DNA from: Nocardiopsis sp. ATB16-24
GTDB taxonomy: Bacteria; Actinomycetota; Actinomycetes; Streptosporangiales; Streptosporangiaceae
Direction: 5' to 3'
Assembly (NCBI RefSeq): GCF_030271535.1
Contig: NZ_JASCXJ010000003.1
Coordinates: forward strand, 369,919-433,918
DNA length: 64,000 nt
Position numbers and translations under genes: made by a program. Below are positions 43,669-53,252 of this stretch, piece after piece; the first letter of the stretch is position 1; the number at the start of each line of letters is the position of its first letter. A model generated the notes under the pieces. The model was not told the origin of the DNA, searched no databases, and saw only the letters and a list, made by a program, of their open reading frames with translations.

Positions 43669-44886
43669 ATGGCCAAGATCAAGGTCGAGAACCCCGTAGT
43701 CGAGCTCGACGGCGACGAGATGACCCGGATCATCTGGTCCTTCATCAAGGACCGTCTGATCCTTCCCTATCTCGACGTCGACCTGAAGTACTACGACCTG
43801 GGCATCGAGGAGCGCGACCGCACCGATGACCAGATCACCATCGACGCCGCCAACGCCATCAAGGAGCACGGCGTCGGCGTCAAGTGCGCCACCATCACCC
43901 CGGACGAGGCCCGGGTCGAGGAGTTCGGCCTCAAGAAGATGTGGCGTTCGCCCAACGGCACCATCCGTAACATCCTCGGTGGTGTCGTCTTCCGCGAGCC
44001 CATCATCTGCGAGAACGTGCCCCGTCTGGTCCCCGGCTGGACCAAGCCGATCATCATCGGCCGTCACGCCCACGGTGACCAGTACAAGGCCACCGACTTC
44101 AAGGTCCCCGGCCCCGGTACGGTCACCATGACCTACACCCCGGCCGACGGCAGCGAGCCGGTCGAGTTCGAGGTCGCGAACTTCCCCGAGGAGGGAGGCG
44201 TCGCGATGGGCATGTACAACTTCCGCAAGTCCATCGAGGACTTCGCGCGTGCGAGCCTGAACTACGGCCTGGACCGCAACTACCCGGTCTACATGTCCAC
44301 CAAGAACACGATCCTCAAGGCCTACGACGGCATGTTCAAGGACGTGTTCCAGGAGGTCTACGACACCGAGTTCAAGGAGCGCTTCGAGGCCGCGGGTCTG
44401 TCCTACGAGCACCGCCTCATCGACGACATGGTCGCCGCGGCGCTCAAGTGGGAGGGCGGCTACGTCTGGGCCTGCAAGAACTACGACGGTGACGTGCAGT
44501 CCGACACCGTCGCGCAGGGCTTCGGATCCCTGGGTCTGATGACCTCGGTCCTGCGTACCGCGGACGGCCGCACCGTGGAGGCCGAGGCCGCCCACGGTAC
44601 GGTGACCCGCCACTACCGCCAGCACCAGCAGGGCAAGCCCACCTCGACCAACCCGATCGCCTCCATCTTCGCCTGGACCCGCGGTCTGGAGCACCGGGGC
44701 AAGCTGGACAACACCCCCAAGGTCGTGGAGTTCGCCAACACCCTGGAGGACGTCGTCATCAAGACCGTCGAGGGCGGTCAGATGACCAAGGACCTCGCGC
44801 TCCTCGTCGGCGGCGACCAGGAGTGGCTGACCACCGAGCAGTTCCTCGCCGCGCTGGACGAGAACCTCTCCAAGCGCCTGGCCTGA
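43669..44886 (+). CDS. icd: NADP-dependent isocitrate dehydrogenase (dimeric type)
   Basis: A 405-residue TCA-cycle enzyme converting isocitrate to 2-oxoglutarate with NADPH. It belongs to the eukaryote-like homodimeric class (opening [23 protein letters not shown]). The substrate site is in [15 protein letters not shown] and the catalytic region in [15 protein letters not shown] [27 protein letters not shown] binds NADP. ATG 43669 follows GAAGGGACAG. A very strong terminator lies just downstream. Possible MarR/TamR control is noted separately. Confidence 0.97.
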   Translation: MAKIKVENPVVELDGDEMTRIIWSFIKDRLILPYLDVDLKYYDLGIEERDRTDDQITIDAANAIKEHGVGVKCATITPDEARVEEFGLKKMWRSPNGTIRNILGGVVFREPIICENVPRLVPGWTKPIIIGRHAHGDQYKATDFKVPGPGTVTMTYTPADGSEPVEFEVANFPEEGGVAMGMYNFRKSIEDFARASLNYGLDRNYPVYMSTKNTILKAYDGMFKDVFQEVYDTEFKERFEAAGLSYEHRLIDDMVAAALKWEGGYVWACKNYDGDVQSDTVAQGFGSLGLMTSVLRTADGRTVEAEAAHGTVTRHYRQHQQGKPTSTNPIASIFAWTRGLEHRGKLDNTPKVVEFANTLEDVVIKTVEGGQMTKDLALLVGGDQEWLTTEQFLAALDENLSKRLA

Positions 44887-44892
44887 GCCACG

Positions 44893-44932
44893 GCGCCGAT
44901 CTCCTGTGATGATCGTCACAGGAGATCGGCGC
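44893..44932. terminator. Strong 17-bp terminator after icd
   Basis: 44893-44909 (GCGCCGATCTCCTGTGA) and 44916-44932 are perfect reverse complements around a 6-base loop, seven bases after the icd stop. Confidence 0.85.
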
Positions 44933-45330
44933 GCGCCTGAGATCCACGTCATGCCCGGGTCGCCCCGAGAAGGGGTGCCCGGGCGTCGTCGTCCTCGGAG
45001 TCGGAGAAGAGTGTGATGTCCTGAAAGCCCGCGTTCGTAGGCCTTGAAGAACGAGGACTCGCAAAGTTCTCCGGCGTGTTTCCCGTGTTCGGCGTACATG
45101 CGGAGGCTCGTGGTGGAAGGATGGAGGAAGCCGGAAGCCGATACGGCTCAGGGGTGCGACATAGACCACGTGGGCTGAATTCGCACCTTAAGCGAACTTT
45201 GACCTATTGTGGAGTCATGCCGGTGAGAATCGGCAGGCCAGAGAGGGTTCACGCCCCTCTGCCACATGGACCGACGTACCGGCCGTGCGCCCGCTGGGGG
45301 GTAGGCGCGCACAGTACGGAACGTCACGAA
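44933..45330. other. Gap between icd and LCP gene, no clear gene
   Basis: About 400 bases. Reading leftward from ATG 45099 there is a short protein-like stretch (HAGELCESSFFKAYERGL) that soon turns into low-complexity sequence and then into icd antisense, perhaps a gene remnant. CTTTGACCTATTGTGG near 45197-45212 resembles promoter elements facing the hairpin at 45331, so a short RNA is possible but unproven. Confidence 0.3.
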
Positions 45331-45362
45331 GAAGGGCCCGTCGCTTCGGCGACGGGCCCTTC
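45331..45362. terminator. 14-bp hairpin with TTCG loop
   Basis: GAAGGGCCCGTCGC (45331-45344) and its exact reverse complement (45349-45362) around TTCG. It could end the leftward LCP transcript, after the tandem repeat, or a rightward short transcript. Confidence 0.75.
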
Positions 45363-45372
45363 GCCTTTCCCA

Positions 45373-45512
45373 CCCGTCACCCTCCACCACCCTCAAACGT
45401 CGCTACGCGCGGTCTTCTCTTGCCCGTCACCCTCCACCACCCTCAAACGTCGCTACGCGCGGTCTTCTCTTGCCCGTCACCCTCCACCACCCTCAATCGT
45501 CGCTACGCGCGG
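45373..45512. repeat. 50-bp direct tandem repeat, 2.8 copies
   Basis: The unit begins CCCGTCACCCTCCACCACCC and ends GGTCTTCTCTTG. Copies are at 45373-45422, 45423-45472 and 45473-45512 (partial). The first two are identical, and the third has one A-to-T change (CAATCGT for CAAACGT). It lies between the LCP stop and the hairpin at 45331. Confidence 0.92.
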
Positions 45513-45558
45513 ACCCGCCCGATCCGTCTCCGAGAAGGCGGGGCCGCGCGCACGGGTC

Positions 45559-46815
45559 CTAGTCCTGGAAGGCGCTCTCGGGGATGGGCTCTCCGGCGCG
45601 CATGGCGGCGAACATCTCCTCGGAACGGGCCTCGTCCCAGACCACCACCGAGCCGACACCGTCCAGGGTGGGAGTGCTCCCCACCGGGACCGCGGTGGTC
45701 TGCGTGCCTCCACGCATGGACAGGAGCATGGTCGCCAGATGCCGCAGCTTGTCGCCCTCGTCGACCATGAACGTCTCCGTGCCCGCGAGCATCAGCGGCA
45801 CGGCCCTGAAGGGGTTGAAGAGGGTGGAGGGAGCACCGGCCTCCTGGACCAGCGCCGAGAAGAACTCGCGCTGACGGGCGATACGGTCCAGGTCGGCGCG
45901 GGGGGTGGCGCGGGTGCGCACGTAGCCCAGAGCGGTGCCGCCGTCCATGTCCTGACAGCCCGCCTCGATGTCCAGACCGGCCTTGGGGTCGACCATGGCC
46001 TCCTCCGGGCAGAGTTCGACTCCGCCGACCGCGTCCACCAGGTCCACGAAACCGCCCATGCCGATCTCCACGTAGTGGTCCACGCGTACACCGGAGGCGC
46101 GTTCGAAGGTCTCCACGAGAGGTGCCGGACCGCCGCAGACCTCCTCGCCCTCCTCATCGGTCCCGCACACGCTGTCGGCGAAGGAGGCGTTGATCTTGTT
46201 GTCGGCGTAACCGGGGACGGCGAGGGGCACGTAGGAGTCCCGGGGGACGCTGACGATGGTGGGTTCGCCGTCGTCGGGGAGGTAGAGGATCATGATGGTG
46301 TCGGTCCGGCGCCCTTCGGCGCGACCGGTGGCCAGTTCCCTGATCTGGTCGTCGTCCAGTCCCTCCCGGCTGTCCGAGCCCACGATCATGTAGGTGGTGC
46401 CGGGCTGCTTGTCCGGGCGTCCCTCGTAGTCCAGCAGGGCTTCCACCCGGGTCAGACGCGCGTCCGCCCACAGATAGAGCCCGCCGGGCACGATCAGGAG
46501 GAGGACCAACAGGGTCACCAGGATCGTGTTGCGCCGTCTGCGGCGGAGTTCCCTTCGGCGGCGCTTGCTCCCGCTTCCGTCGTACTCGCGGCCGGGGCCG
46601 TGGGTACGACGCCGGGGTCCGCTCGGCCGTAGAGGGGGGACCTCCTCGGCCCTGGGGAGTCGACGTGTGGCGCCGACCACTCGTTGTTCGGACTCACGGG
46701 GGCGGTAGAGCTTCTCGAACTCGTCCGGGTTGCCGGGGTCGCCACCGCGCCTGAACACGCCCTGCCTGTCGTGTTCGCCGGTGCGGCCGACCTCCCTTGG
46801 TTTATGGTCGGGCAT
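45559..46815 (-). CDS. LytR-CpsA-Psr (LCP) family cell-wall glycopolymer transferase
   Basis: A 418-residue membrane protein. An N-terminal cytoplasmic tail of about 100 charged residues ends in an RRRRELRRRRRN run, followed by one membrane segment (about residues 103-122) and an extracellular LCP domain. Typical motifs are TTYMIVGSDSREGLDDDQ, RRTDTIMILYLP, VSVPRDSYVPL, ADNKINASFA and RADLDRIARQREFF, containing the conserved Arg and Asp residues. LCP enzymes attach polyprenyl-linked glycans to peptidoglycan or cell-wall polymers. It may serve teichoic acids or the EPS made upstream. Start ATG 46815 has only a weak ribosome site. Confidence 0.93.
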   Translation of the reverse strand: MPDHKPREVGRTGEHDRQGVFRRGGDPGNPDEFEKLYRPRESEQRVVGATRRLPRAEEVPPLRPSGPRRRTHGPGREYDGSGSKRRRRELRRRRRNTILVTLLVLLLIVPGGLYLWADARLTRVEALLDYEGRPDKQPGTTYMIVGSDSREGLDDDQIRELATGRAEGRRTDTIMILYLPDDGEPTIVSVPRDSYVPLAVPGYADNKINASFADSVCGTDEEGEEVCGGPAPLVETFERASGVRVDHYVEIGMGGFVDLVDAVGGVELCPEEAMVDPKAGLDIEAGCQDMDGGTALGYVRTRATPRADLDRIARQREFFSALVQEAGAPSTLFNPFRAVPLMLAGTETFMVDEGDKLRHLATMLLSMRGGTQTTAVPVGSTPTLDGVGSVVVWDEARSEEMFAAMRAGEPIPESAFQD

Positions 46816-46919
46816 CGCATCGCCTATCTGCTCGGCGCGGGGGAACGCCTCGTCGCTACTTTCCACCTGTGTGATCGCGAAAAGGGTAGCGGGGTTCGCC
46901 CGGTCCTCCCCGACCGGGT

Positions 46920-48041
46920 TCAGCGCAGTCTGTGGGCACCGGCGGAGGGCAGGGCGGTCCGCACCCTCGGCGGTACGCGGTTCCTGGTACGGAACTCCTT
47001 CACGAGCGCGTCCTCGATGCGCTCCACCCTCTCCGTGGCGGCCAGCGCGAGCACGGTCCCGGCCCACCCGGACATCCGTACCCCGCGCGCACCGGCCCGC
47101 GCGGCGGTCTCCGCGACCAGTTCCACCTCCGGGGTGGGTAGCTCGAAGCGGCGCAGGGACAGGTGGGAGGCGGACAGGACGGGGCCTGTCTCCTCGGCTC
47201 GTCCGGCGCGCAGCAGTCCGACCGCCGCGTTGAGCCGGTGCACCTCGGTGACCGCGTACTCCACCCGACGGCGCAGCACGGGGTCCGGTAGCTCGCGCAG
47301 TGCCTCGGGCAGGTCCCGCACGGCCCGCAGAGGACCGATGATCTCCTGTGCGCGTCGCAGTTCGGCCGCGCGGACGGCCCGTGGGTCGCGTCGGGGCAGG
47401 GACCCGGTGTCCACCACGATCAACCGCAGTCCGCTCTCGGCCAGGTCGAAGGGGAGCACGGTGGTGCGCATGGTCCGTAGGTTCACCCGTACCGCGCACC
47501 CGGGGCGGGCCGCCAGCGCCACGCGGTGGTCGGCGGTGGTTCCCTCCGGGGGAGGCCCGCCTCCCATGTCGGCCAGGGCCAGCGTCACCGCGGCGCCCAC
47601 GGCGGACACGTGACCAAGGGAGGAGTGCGCGGGCAGGTCGGCCCCCCACACCACGCGGATCCCCTCGTCGGCGCCGAGCAGACCGGCCCGACGCGCCTCC
47701 TCCACCGCCGCCGTCACGGCACGCGTGGCCTTCCGTCCCGAGCGCGTTCCACCGCTGAGCGTGGTCACGTGGACGCGGTGGTCCGGAGAGGGGCCCACGG
47801 CCGCCGTCACGCCCCAGGGGAGGGCGACGTACAGTCCGACGCCTCCGCTGGCCGCGGTGTGCTCTCCCATGAGCGCCAGACGTCCCGGCGCGTGCCACAC
47901 GCCGGCGGGCGGTGTGCCGAACCGCGTGCCGAAGCGCCGCACGAGTGCGTCGGCGTCCGGAGCCCGCTCCGGCCACGTCCCCACCGGGCCCGCCGACCGC
48001 ACACCCAACACGGCACGCAGCCGCGCACCCGCGCACTCCAC
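46920..48041 (-). CDS. Degenerate galactokinase-like GHMP protein
   Basis: A 373-residue protein with galactokinase layout but altered motifs. GRLALMGEHTAASGG stands for the GalK sugar-binding GRVNLIGEHTDYNGG, so the substrate-contacting Asp is lost. The GHMP nucleotide loop is LPAHSSLGHVSAVGAA instead of GLSSSAA. The segment that normally holds CGIMDQ with the catalytic Asp is missing before VRVNLRTMRTTVLPFDL. The C-terminal GARGVRMSGWAGTVLALA is also diverged. It is probably catalytically inactive or has a new role. GTG 48041 follows GGAGTCG. It is divergent from yihY. Confidence 0.72.
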   Translation of the reverse strand: MECAGARLRAVLGVRSAGPVGTWPERAPDADALVRRFGTRFGTPPAGVWHAPGRLALMGEHTAASGGVGLYVALPWGVTAAVGPSPDHRVHVTTLSGGTRSGRKATRAVTAAVEEARRAGLLGADEGIRVVWGADLPAHSSLGHVSAVGAAVTLALADMGGGPPPEGTTADHRVALAARPGCAVRVNLRTMRTTVLPFDLAESGLRLIVVDTGSLPRRDPRAVRAAELRRAQEIIGPLRAVRDLPEALRELPDPVLRRRVEYAVTEVHRLNAAVGLLRAGRAEETGPVLSASHLSLRRFELPTPEVELVAETAARAGARGVRMSGWAGTVLALAATERVERIEDALVKEFRTRNRVPPRVRTALPSAGAHRLR

Positions 48042-48256
48042 CGACGACTCCTTTCCCGGACGTCTCTGTCCCACCAAGTGTGCCCACACCCGGAAGGGAC
48101 CCCGAACCGACCCCGGGGCGGGGCTTGGCGTGGGCCGTCCGCGGAGGAGCCCACACCTCCATGCGTCGCGGGGCGGGAGCCGCCGGAGGACGGCGAGCCG
48201 GATTACGCGACGTTCCTCAGGGCAGGACAAGCGGCAAGGGAGCGGGGGAGGGCAGA

Positions 48257-49366
48257 GTGGCCTCAGTACTGGATCGGGCCAGGGACACGGCCCGGCACTA
48301 CCAGAACATGGCCATGGACGCGTACTGGGACCTACGCCGGCGCAGGCCCGGGATCGACCACCTGGTGCGTGCCTACGAACGCTACTCCGACCGCAACGGC
48401 AGCCAGCTCGCCGGAGCCGTCACTTACTTCACCTTCCTGTCCTTCTTTCCGCTGCTCGCCCTGGCCTTCGCCGCGGTCGGTTATCTCGCGGCCTTCCAGG
48501 TGGAGATCGGCGACCACCTCCAGCAGGCACTGGACGAGGTGCTGCCCGGGTTGTCCGATCAGCTGCCCGTGGAACAGATCGCCCAGGCGCGCGTGGGAGC
48601 GAGCGTCCTGGGCGCGCTCGGTCTGCTCTACGCGGGGCTGAACTCGGTGTCGTCGCTGCGCGAGGCCCTGCACTCGATCTGGCTGAAGAACTTGCGGGAG
48701 GGCCCCAACATCCTGGTCCGCACGGTGGCGGACGTACTCCTCATGCTGGGGCTGGGCGGGGCCCTGCTCCTCGCGGTGACGCTCACCAGTGTCGCGCAGG
48801 CCGCCACCCAGTGGCTGCTGTCCCTTGTGGGCCTGGACGGTTCGCTCGTGGCGAGCCTGACCCTGCGCGTGTTGGCCCTGGTCATCGCGGTGGCCGTCAA
48901 CATGGGGATCTTCATGATGGCGTTCTCGCTGCTCTCCGGCAGCGGACGACCGGCGGGCATGATGTGGCGGGGCGCCCTTCTGGGCGCGATCGGTTTCGAG
49001 GTGCTCAAATCCGCCGCGGCGCTCCTGCTGTCCGGAACGCTCACCAACCCCGTCTACGCCTCCTTCACCGTCCTGGTCGGGCTGTTGGTGTGGATCAACC
49101 TGGTGATGCGCCTGGTCATGTTCAGCGCGGCCTGGACGGCCACCTGGCTGCCGGTGCCGCCCCCCTACACCGGATCGATACCGCTGCCCGAGGAGAACGG
49201 CGTGGCCTGGCCCCGGGCGGTGCCCGCCCGGCGTCCGCCGGAGCACGAGCCGGCCGGCCACCGGTCCGCCGGACATGCGCTCGCCGGAACGTTGTCCCTG
49301 CTGGGAGCGGCCGGAGCGGCGGGCGCCACGGCATGGATACTGCGTCGGCGCGATGACGTTCGGTGA
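48257..49366 (+). CDS. YihY/BrkB family membrane protein
   Basis: A 369-residue protein with six hydrophobic segments (about residues 48-75, 110-125, 150-175, 200-225, 235-258, 265-290) and the family signature YSDRNGSQLAGAVTYFTFLSFFPLLALAF. The C-terminus carries a proline-rich tail and a last hydrophobic stretch before RRRDDVR. YihY/BrkB proteins are inner-membrane proteins of uncertain function, formerly annotated as RNase BN. Start GTG 48257 follows GGGGGAGGG. Confidence 0.9.
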   Translation: MASVLDRARDTARHYQNMAMDAYWDLRRRRPGIDHLVRAYERYSDRNGSQLAGAVTYFTFLSFFPLLALAFAAVGYLAAFQVEIGDHLQQALDEVLPGLSDQLPVEQIAQARVGASVLGALGLLYAGLNSVSSLREALHSIWLKNLREGPNILVRTVADVLLMLGLGGALLLAVTLTSVAQAATQWLLSLVGLDGSLVASLTLRVLALVIAVAVNMGIFMMAFSLLSGSGRPAGMMWRGALLGAIGFEVLKSAAALLLSGTLTNPVYASFTVLVGLLVWINLVMRLVMFSAAWTATWLPVPPPYTGSIPLPEENGVAWPRAVPARRPPEHEPAGHRSAGHALAGTLSLLGAAGAAGATAWILRRRDDVR

Positions 49367-49552
49367 CGAAAATCCAGGACGGTCACGGGGAAACAGAAAT
49401 TTTTTCCATGGAATTCGCCTTATGCGAGTCGCTTGCCCCGTATGTGAACGGTGTGTGAAGGGTAGTCCTCTCCTGTCCCGGTTGGCCGGTTCTGCCGGGG
49501 TGCGACGGTGAGTCGATCGCGGTGGTCGACGAACACCCCCTTCGGAGGGCAG

Positions 49553-50725
49553 ATGGGAATCGCATTCAACTCGTCCGAGCGTTCGACGATCGGTGTGGAG
49601 TGGGAACTCCAACTCGTCGACGAGCGGACCCGGCATCTCAGGCAAGAGGCGCCGAAACTCCTCTCCGAACTTCCCGAACTCAGCTCGGAGGCCGCGACCC
49701 CCCCTTTGCGTCACGAGCTCATGCAGTCCCAGGTGGAGGTCGTCACCGGGATCTGCGAGACCGTCGAGGAGGTCCGAAACGACCTGAGTCGCAACATCGA
49801 CCGGATGCGAGAGGTCCTGCTTCCCTGGGGGAGCACGCTGACCTGCTCCGGAACGCACCCCATCGACGACTGGCGGGACCAGGAGATCAGCCCCGGCAAG
49901 CGCTACGGGGAACTGGTCGAGCAGATGCAGTGGCTGGCCCGGCGCATCCTGACCTGCGGTGTCCACGTGCACGTGGGGGTACGCGACCGGGACAAGGCCA
50001 TTCCGATGGTCAACGCCCTGACGAAGTACCTGCCGCATTTCCTCGCGCTGACCGCGTCCAGTCCGTTCTGGGGCGGACAGGACACCGGACTGGCCTCCTC
50101 CCGGTCGGTGATCTTCGGGTCCTTGCCGACCGCCGGGCCGCCTCCGAGCCTGGCCGGCTGGGCGGCTTTCGAGGAATACCTCGAAACGCTTCTCAGGGCG
50201 GGTACCATCGCCTCTATCAAGGAAGTGTGGTGGGACATCCGTCCGCACCCTGATTTCGGCACCATCGAGATCCGGATGTTCGACGGGATTCCCACCCTGC
50301 GCGAGGTGGGAATGGCCGCCGCGCTCTCTCAGAGCCTGGTGGAGCTGTTCGATCACCAGCTCGACCGCGGGTACGGTCTGCCCAGCCCGCCGTCCTGGGT
50401 GGTGAAGGACAACAAGTGGCGTGCCACCCGCTACGGACTCGACGCTCGTGTCATCACGGACGCACATGGGACCACCGTTCCGCTGCGTGACGACCTGTAC
50501 GAGTTGGTCCGCGACCTGAAACCGGTGGCGGACCGACTGGGCTGCGCCGAGGACCTGGACCTGATCTCCGAGATCCTGGACAAGGGTGCCTCCTACGAGC
50601 GCCAGCGTGCGGTCATCGCCGAGGGCGGTTCCCTCGACGACGTCGTGGACATGCTCGCAGCCGAGCTCCGCGGCGGTCCCGCCCGTGCACAGGTCGGCGT
50701 CGGCGACGGAGCCGGTGCGCGGTAG
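49553..50725 (+). CDS. Glutamate-cysteine ligase-like protein (GCS2/YbdK family)
   Basis: A 390-residue carboxylate-amine ligase. The family features are the opening STIGVEWELQLVD, GTHPIDDWRDQEISPGKRYGEL, CGVHVHVGVRD, and WWDIRPHPDFGTIEIRMFDG near residue 230. In actinomycetes GCS2 proteins include EgtA-like and YbdK-like ligases joining glutamate and cysteine. No ergothioneine genes are nearby, so I leave the product open. ATG 49553 follows CGGAGGGCAG closely; a longer frame from 49508 is less likely. The M20 gene follows after 24 bases. Confidence 0.88.
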   Translation: MGIAFNSSERSTIGVEWELQLVDERTRHLRQEAPKLLSELPELSSEAATPPLRHELMQSQVEVVTGICETVEEVRNDLSRNIDRMREVLLPWGSTLTCSGTHPIDDWRDQEISPGKRYGELVEQMQWLARRILTCGVHVHVGVRDRDKAIPMVNALTKYLPHFLALTASSPFWGGQDTGLASSRSVIFGSLPTAGPPPSLAGWAAFEEYLETLLRAGTIASIKEVWWDIRPHPDFGTIEIRMFDGIPTLREVGMAAALSQSLVELFDHQLDRGYGLPSPPSWVVKDNKWRATRYGLDARVITDAHGTTVPLRDDLYELVRDLKPVADRLGCAEDLDLISEILDKGASYERQRAVIAEGGSLDDVVDMLAAELRGGPARAQVGVGDGAGAR

Positions 50726-50749
50726 ACGTGAAGAAGAGGGGACCCTCGC

Positions 50750-51994
50750 ATGCAGGGACGTGACCTGCCGGAACAATTGACCGCCTTCCTGGCGCGCCAT
50801 GGGCGGGATATGATCGGCTTCCGCCGGGACCTCCACATGCACCCCGAACTCGCCTTCGCCGAACACCGCACGACCGGTCGGATCGCCGAGCGCCTTCTGG
50901 ACGCGGGTCTCAAACCGCAGGAGCTGCCGCAGGGAACCGGTCTGATCTGCGACGTCGGCTCCGAGGACGGTCCCGTGGTCGCGTTGCGCGCCGATATCGA
51001 CGCCCTTCCCCTGACCGACGAGAAGGACGTTGCCTACCGCTCGACCGTGCCCGGGGTCGCGCACGCCTGCGGACACGACGTGCACACCACGGTGGTGCTG
51101 GCGGCGGGGATCTTTCTCTCCCAGTTGGAGAGGGCCGGCGCCCTTCGGGGTCGGGTCCGGCTCGTCTTCCAGCCCGCGGAGGAACTGCCCGGAGGCGCCG
51201 TGGAGGTGATCAAGGCCGGGGCCATGGACGGGGTGGACCGTATCTTCGCCCTGCACTGCGATCCCCGTCTGGTGTCCGGCCGGGTCGGGTTGCGCACGGG
51301 CGGCATCACCGCCGCCTGCGACCAGCTGATGGTGCGCCTGTCGGGTCCGGGCGGGCACACCGCGCGTCCGCACCTGACCTCCGACCTCGTCTACGCACTG
51401 GGCAAGGTGGTCACCGAGCTGCCCGCGGCGCTGTCCCGGCGGATCGATCCCCGGGCCGGGTTCAGCCTGGTGTGGGGGCGCATCAGCGCGGGGTCCGCGC
51501 CCAACGTCATCCCCGAGGACGCCGTGGCGGAGGGCACCGTGCGCTGTCTGGACGACGAGGCCTGGCACGCGGCCCCGGACATCGTCAAGGGCCTGGTGGA
51601 GACGGTGGCCTCGGCCTACGGCGCCGAGGCGGAGGTGACCTACCGCAAGGGCGTGCCCCCCACCATCAACGAGTCGACCAGCGTGGACATCATGCAGGAG
51701 GCGGTCGTGGCGGCCCTGGGTCCGGAGGCGGTGGCCCCCACCCCGCAGAGCCTGGGCGGTGAGGACTTCGCCTGGTACCTGGAGCAGGCCCCCGGTGCGC
51801 TGGCTCGCCTCGGCACCCATTCCCCGGACTGGACGGGGCCCATGCTGGACCTGCACCGAGGCACCTTCGACGTGGACGAGCGCGCCATCGGTACCGGCAC
51901 CCGTTTCATGGCCACGACCGCACTGACCGCGCTGGCGGCGATGGACGACTCCCAGGGCAGGACGCGGGTGGACAACGAGGAGGCCCTGGCCTGA
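50750..51994 (+). CDS. M20 family amidohydrolase (IAA-amino acid hydrolase type)
   Basis: A 414-residue metallo-hydrolase of the M20D group, which cleave N-acyl or amide-linked amino acids. FRRDLHMHPELAF opens the catalytic domain. Metal ligands lie in HACGHDVHT, QPAEELPGGA, ALHCDP and the C-terminal LHRGTFDVDE. A lid/dimerisation domain (VRLSGPGGHTARPH) is in the middle. ATG 50750 follows GAGGGG. It is next to the GCS2-type ligase in the same direction and is possibly cotranscribed. Substrate unknown. Confidence 0.92.
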   Translation: MQGRDLPEQLTAFLARHGRDMIGFRRDLHMHPELAFAEHRTTGRIAERLLDAGLKPQELPQGTGLICDVGSEDGPVVALRADIDALPLTDEKDVAYRSTVPGVAHACGHDVHTTVVLAAGIFLSQLERAGALRGRVRLVFQPAEELPGGAVEVIKAGAMDGVDRIFALHCDPRLVSGRVGLRTGGITAACDQLMVRLSGPGGHTARPHLTSDLVYALGKVVTELPAALSRRIDPRAGFSLVWGRISAGSAPNVIPEDAVAEGTVRCLDDEAWHAAPDIVKGLVETVASAYGAEAEVTYRKGVPPTINESTSVDIMQEAVVAALGPEAVAPTPQSLGGEDFAWYLEQAPGALARLGTHSPDWTGPMLDLHRGTFDVDERAIGTGTRFMATTALTALAAMDDSQGRTRVDNEEALA

Positions 51995-52154
51995 GGAGGG
52001 TCGGACCGACACGGCCGGCGGAGGACCACACCGCGCGACTCAGCGCATAGCCGCATCGGGTCCCGCCGGCCGGAGAGGGCCGAATCTACCGGAATCCGGG
52101 TAACTCGACTCTGTGAGGTGGGGTTCCTCCTCCGGCTGGTGGCATCCTGAAGCC

Positions 52155-53252
52155 ATGAATCAGCCACTCACAGTCGAACAGATCCGACGGGCGCCCAAGG
52201 TACTCCTGCACGACCACCTCGACGGCGGGCTGCGGCCGTCCACCATCGTGGAACTGGCCAGGGAGACCGGTTACGAGGGCCTTCCCACCCACGACTCCGA
52301 GGAGCTGGGCCGGTGGTTCCGCGACGCCTCGGACTCCGGTTCCCTGGAGCGCTACCTGGAGACGTTCGCGCACACCACCGCGGTCATGCAGACACGCGAC
52401 TCCCTGGTGCGCGTCGCGGCGGAGGCCGCCGAGGACCTGGCCGCCGACGGCGTGGTCTACGCCGAACTGCGTTACGCCCCCGAACAGCACCTGGAGGCGG
52501 GGCTGACCTTGCAGGAGGTCGTCGAGGCCGTCCAGGAGGGCCTGGACCTGGGACGAAAGCGCGCCGCGCAGCAGGGGCGCGACATCCGCACGGGACAGAT
52601 CGTCACCGCCATGCGGCACGCCGCGCGGTCCTCGGAGATCGCCGAGCTGGCGGTCCGGTACCGCGACTCGGGGGTGTCGGGCTTCGACATCGCGGGGGCC
52701 GAGGCGGGCAACCCGCCCACCCGTCACCTGGACGCGTTCGAGTACCTGCGCCGTGAGAACTTCCACTTCACCATCCACGCGGGGGAGGCCTTCGGGCTGC
52801 CGTCCATCTGGGAGGCCCTCCAGTGGTGCGGGTGCGATCGTCTGGGTCATGGCGTGCGCATCATCGACGACATCGCCACCGACGACGGCGGCACCCCCCG
52901 GCTCGGACGCCTGGCCCAGTACGTGCGGGACAAGCGGGTGCCGCTGGAGATGTGCCCCAGCTCCAACGTGCAGACCGGAGCGGCGCCCTCCATCGCCGAA
53001 CATCCCATCGGGCTCCTGCGCGACCTGCGCTTCCGCGTCACGGTCAACACCGACAACCGACTCCAGAGCGGAACCAGCCTGTCGGAGGAGTTCGCCAAGC
53101 TCTCCGAGGCCTTCGGCTACGGCTGGGACGACCTACAGTGGTTCACGGTCAACGCCATGAAGTCGGCCTTCCTGCCCTTCGACGAGCGCCTGTCGCTGAT
53201 CAACGGCATCATCAAGCCCGGTTTCGCCCAGCTGAAGTGGGCGACCGGCTGA
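52155..53252 (+). CDS. add: Adenosine deaminase
   Basis: A 365-residue zinc enzyme turning adenosine into inosine. [10 protein letters not shown] holds the first zinc ligands, then [10 protein letters not shown] with the catalytic [13 protein letters not shown], and [12 protein letters not shown] with the last zinc ligand Asp. The NTDN variant, instead of NTDD, is usual for actinobacterial enzymes. I use ATG 52155; an upstream GTG frame would add an unlikely Trp-rich N-terminus. It overlaps the next gene by one base (TGATG). With purine nucleoside phosphorylase at 54398 it forms a local purine-salvage group. Confidence 0.95.
   Translation: MNQPLTVEQIRRAPKVLLHDHLDGGLRPSTIVELARETGYEGLPTHDSEELGRWFRDASDSGSLERYLETFAHTTAVMQTRDSLVRVAAEAAEDLAADGVVYAELRYAPEQHLEAGLTLQEVVEAVQEGLDLGRKRAAQQGRDIRTGQIVTAMRHAARSSEIAELAVRYRDSGVSGFDIAGAEAGNPPTRHLDAFEYLRRENFHFTIHAGEAFGLPSIWEALQWCGCDRLGHGVRIIDDIATDDGGTPRLGRLAQYVRDKRVPLEMCPSSNVQTGAAPSIAEHPIGLLRDLRFRVTVNTDNRLQSGTSLSEEFAKLSEAFGYGWDDLQWFTVNAMKSAFLPFDERLSLINGIIKPGFAQLKWATG

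Noticed and set aside
45373..45512. CRISPR array
   Set aside because: The units are directly adjacent 50-bp copies without spacers, and no cas genes are present.
48332..52012. Leftward open frame of 1226 codons opposite yihY, GCS2 and M20 genes
   Set aside because: It spans several clear genes on the other strand and an intergenic region; composition is that of an antisense frame.
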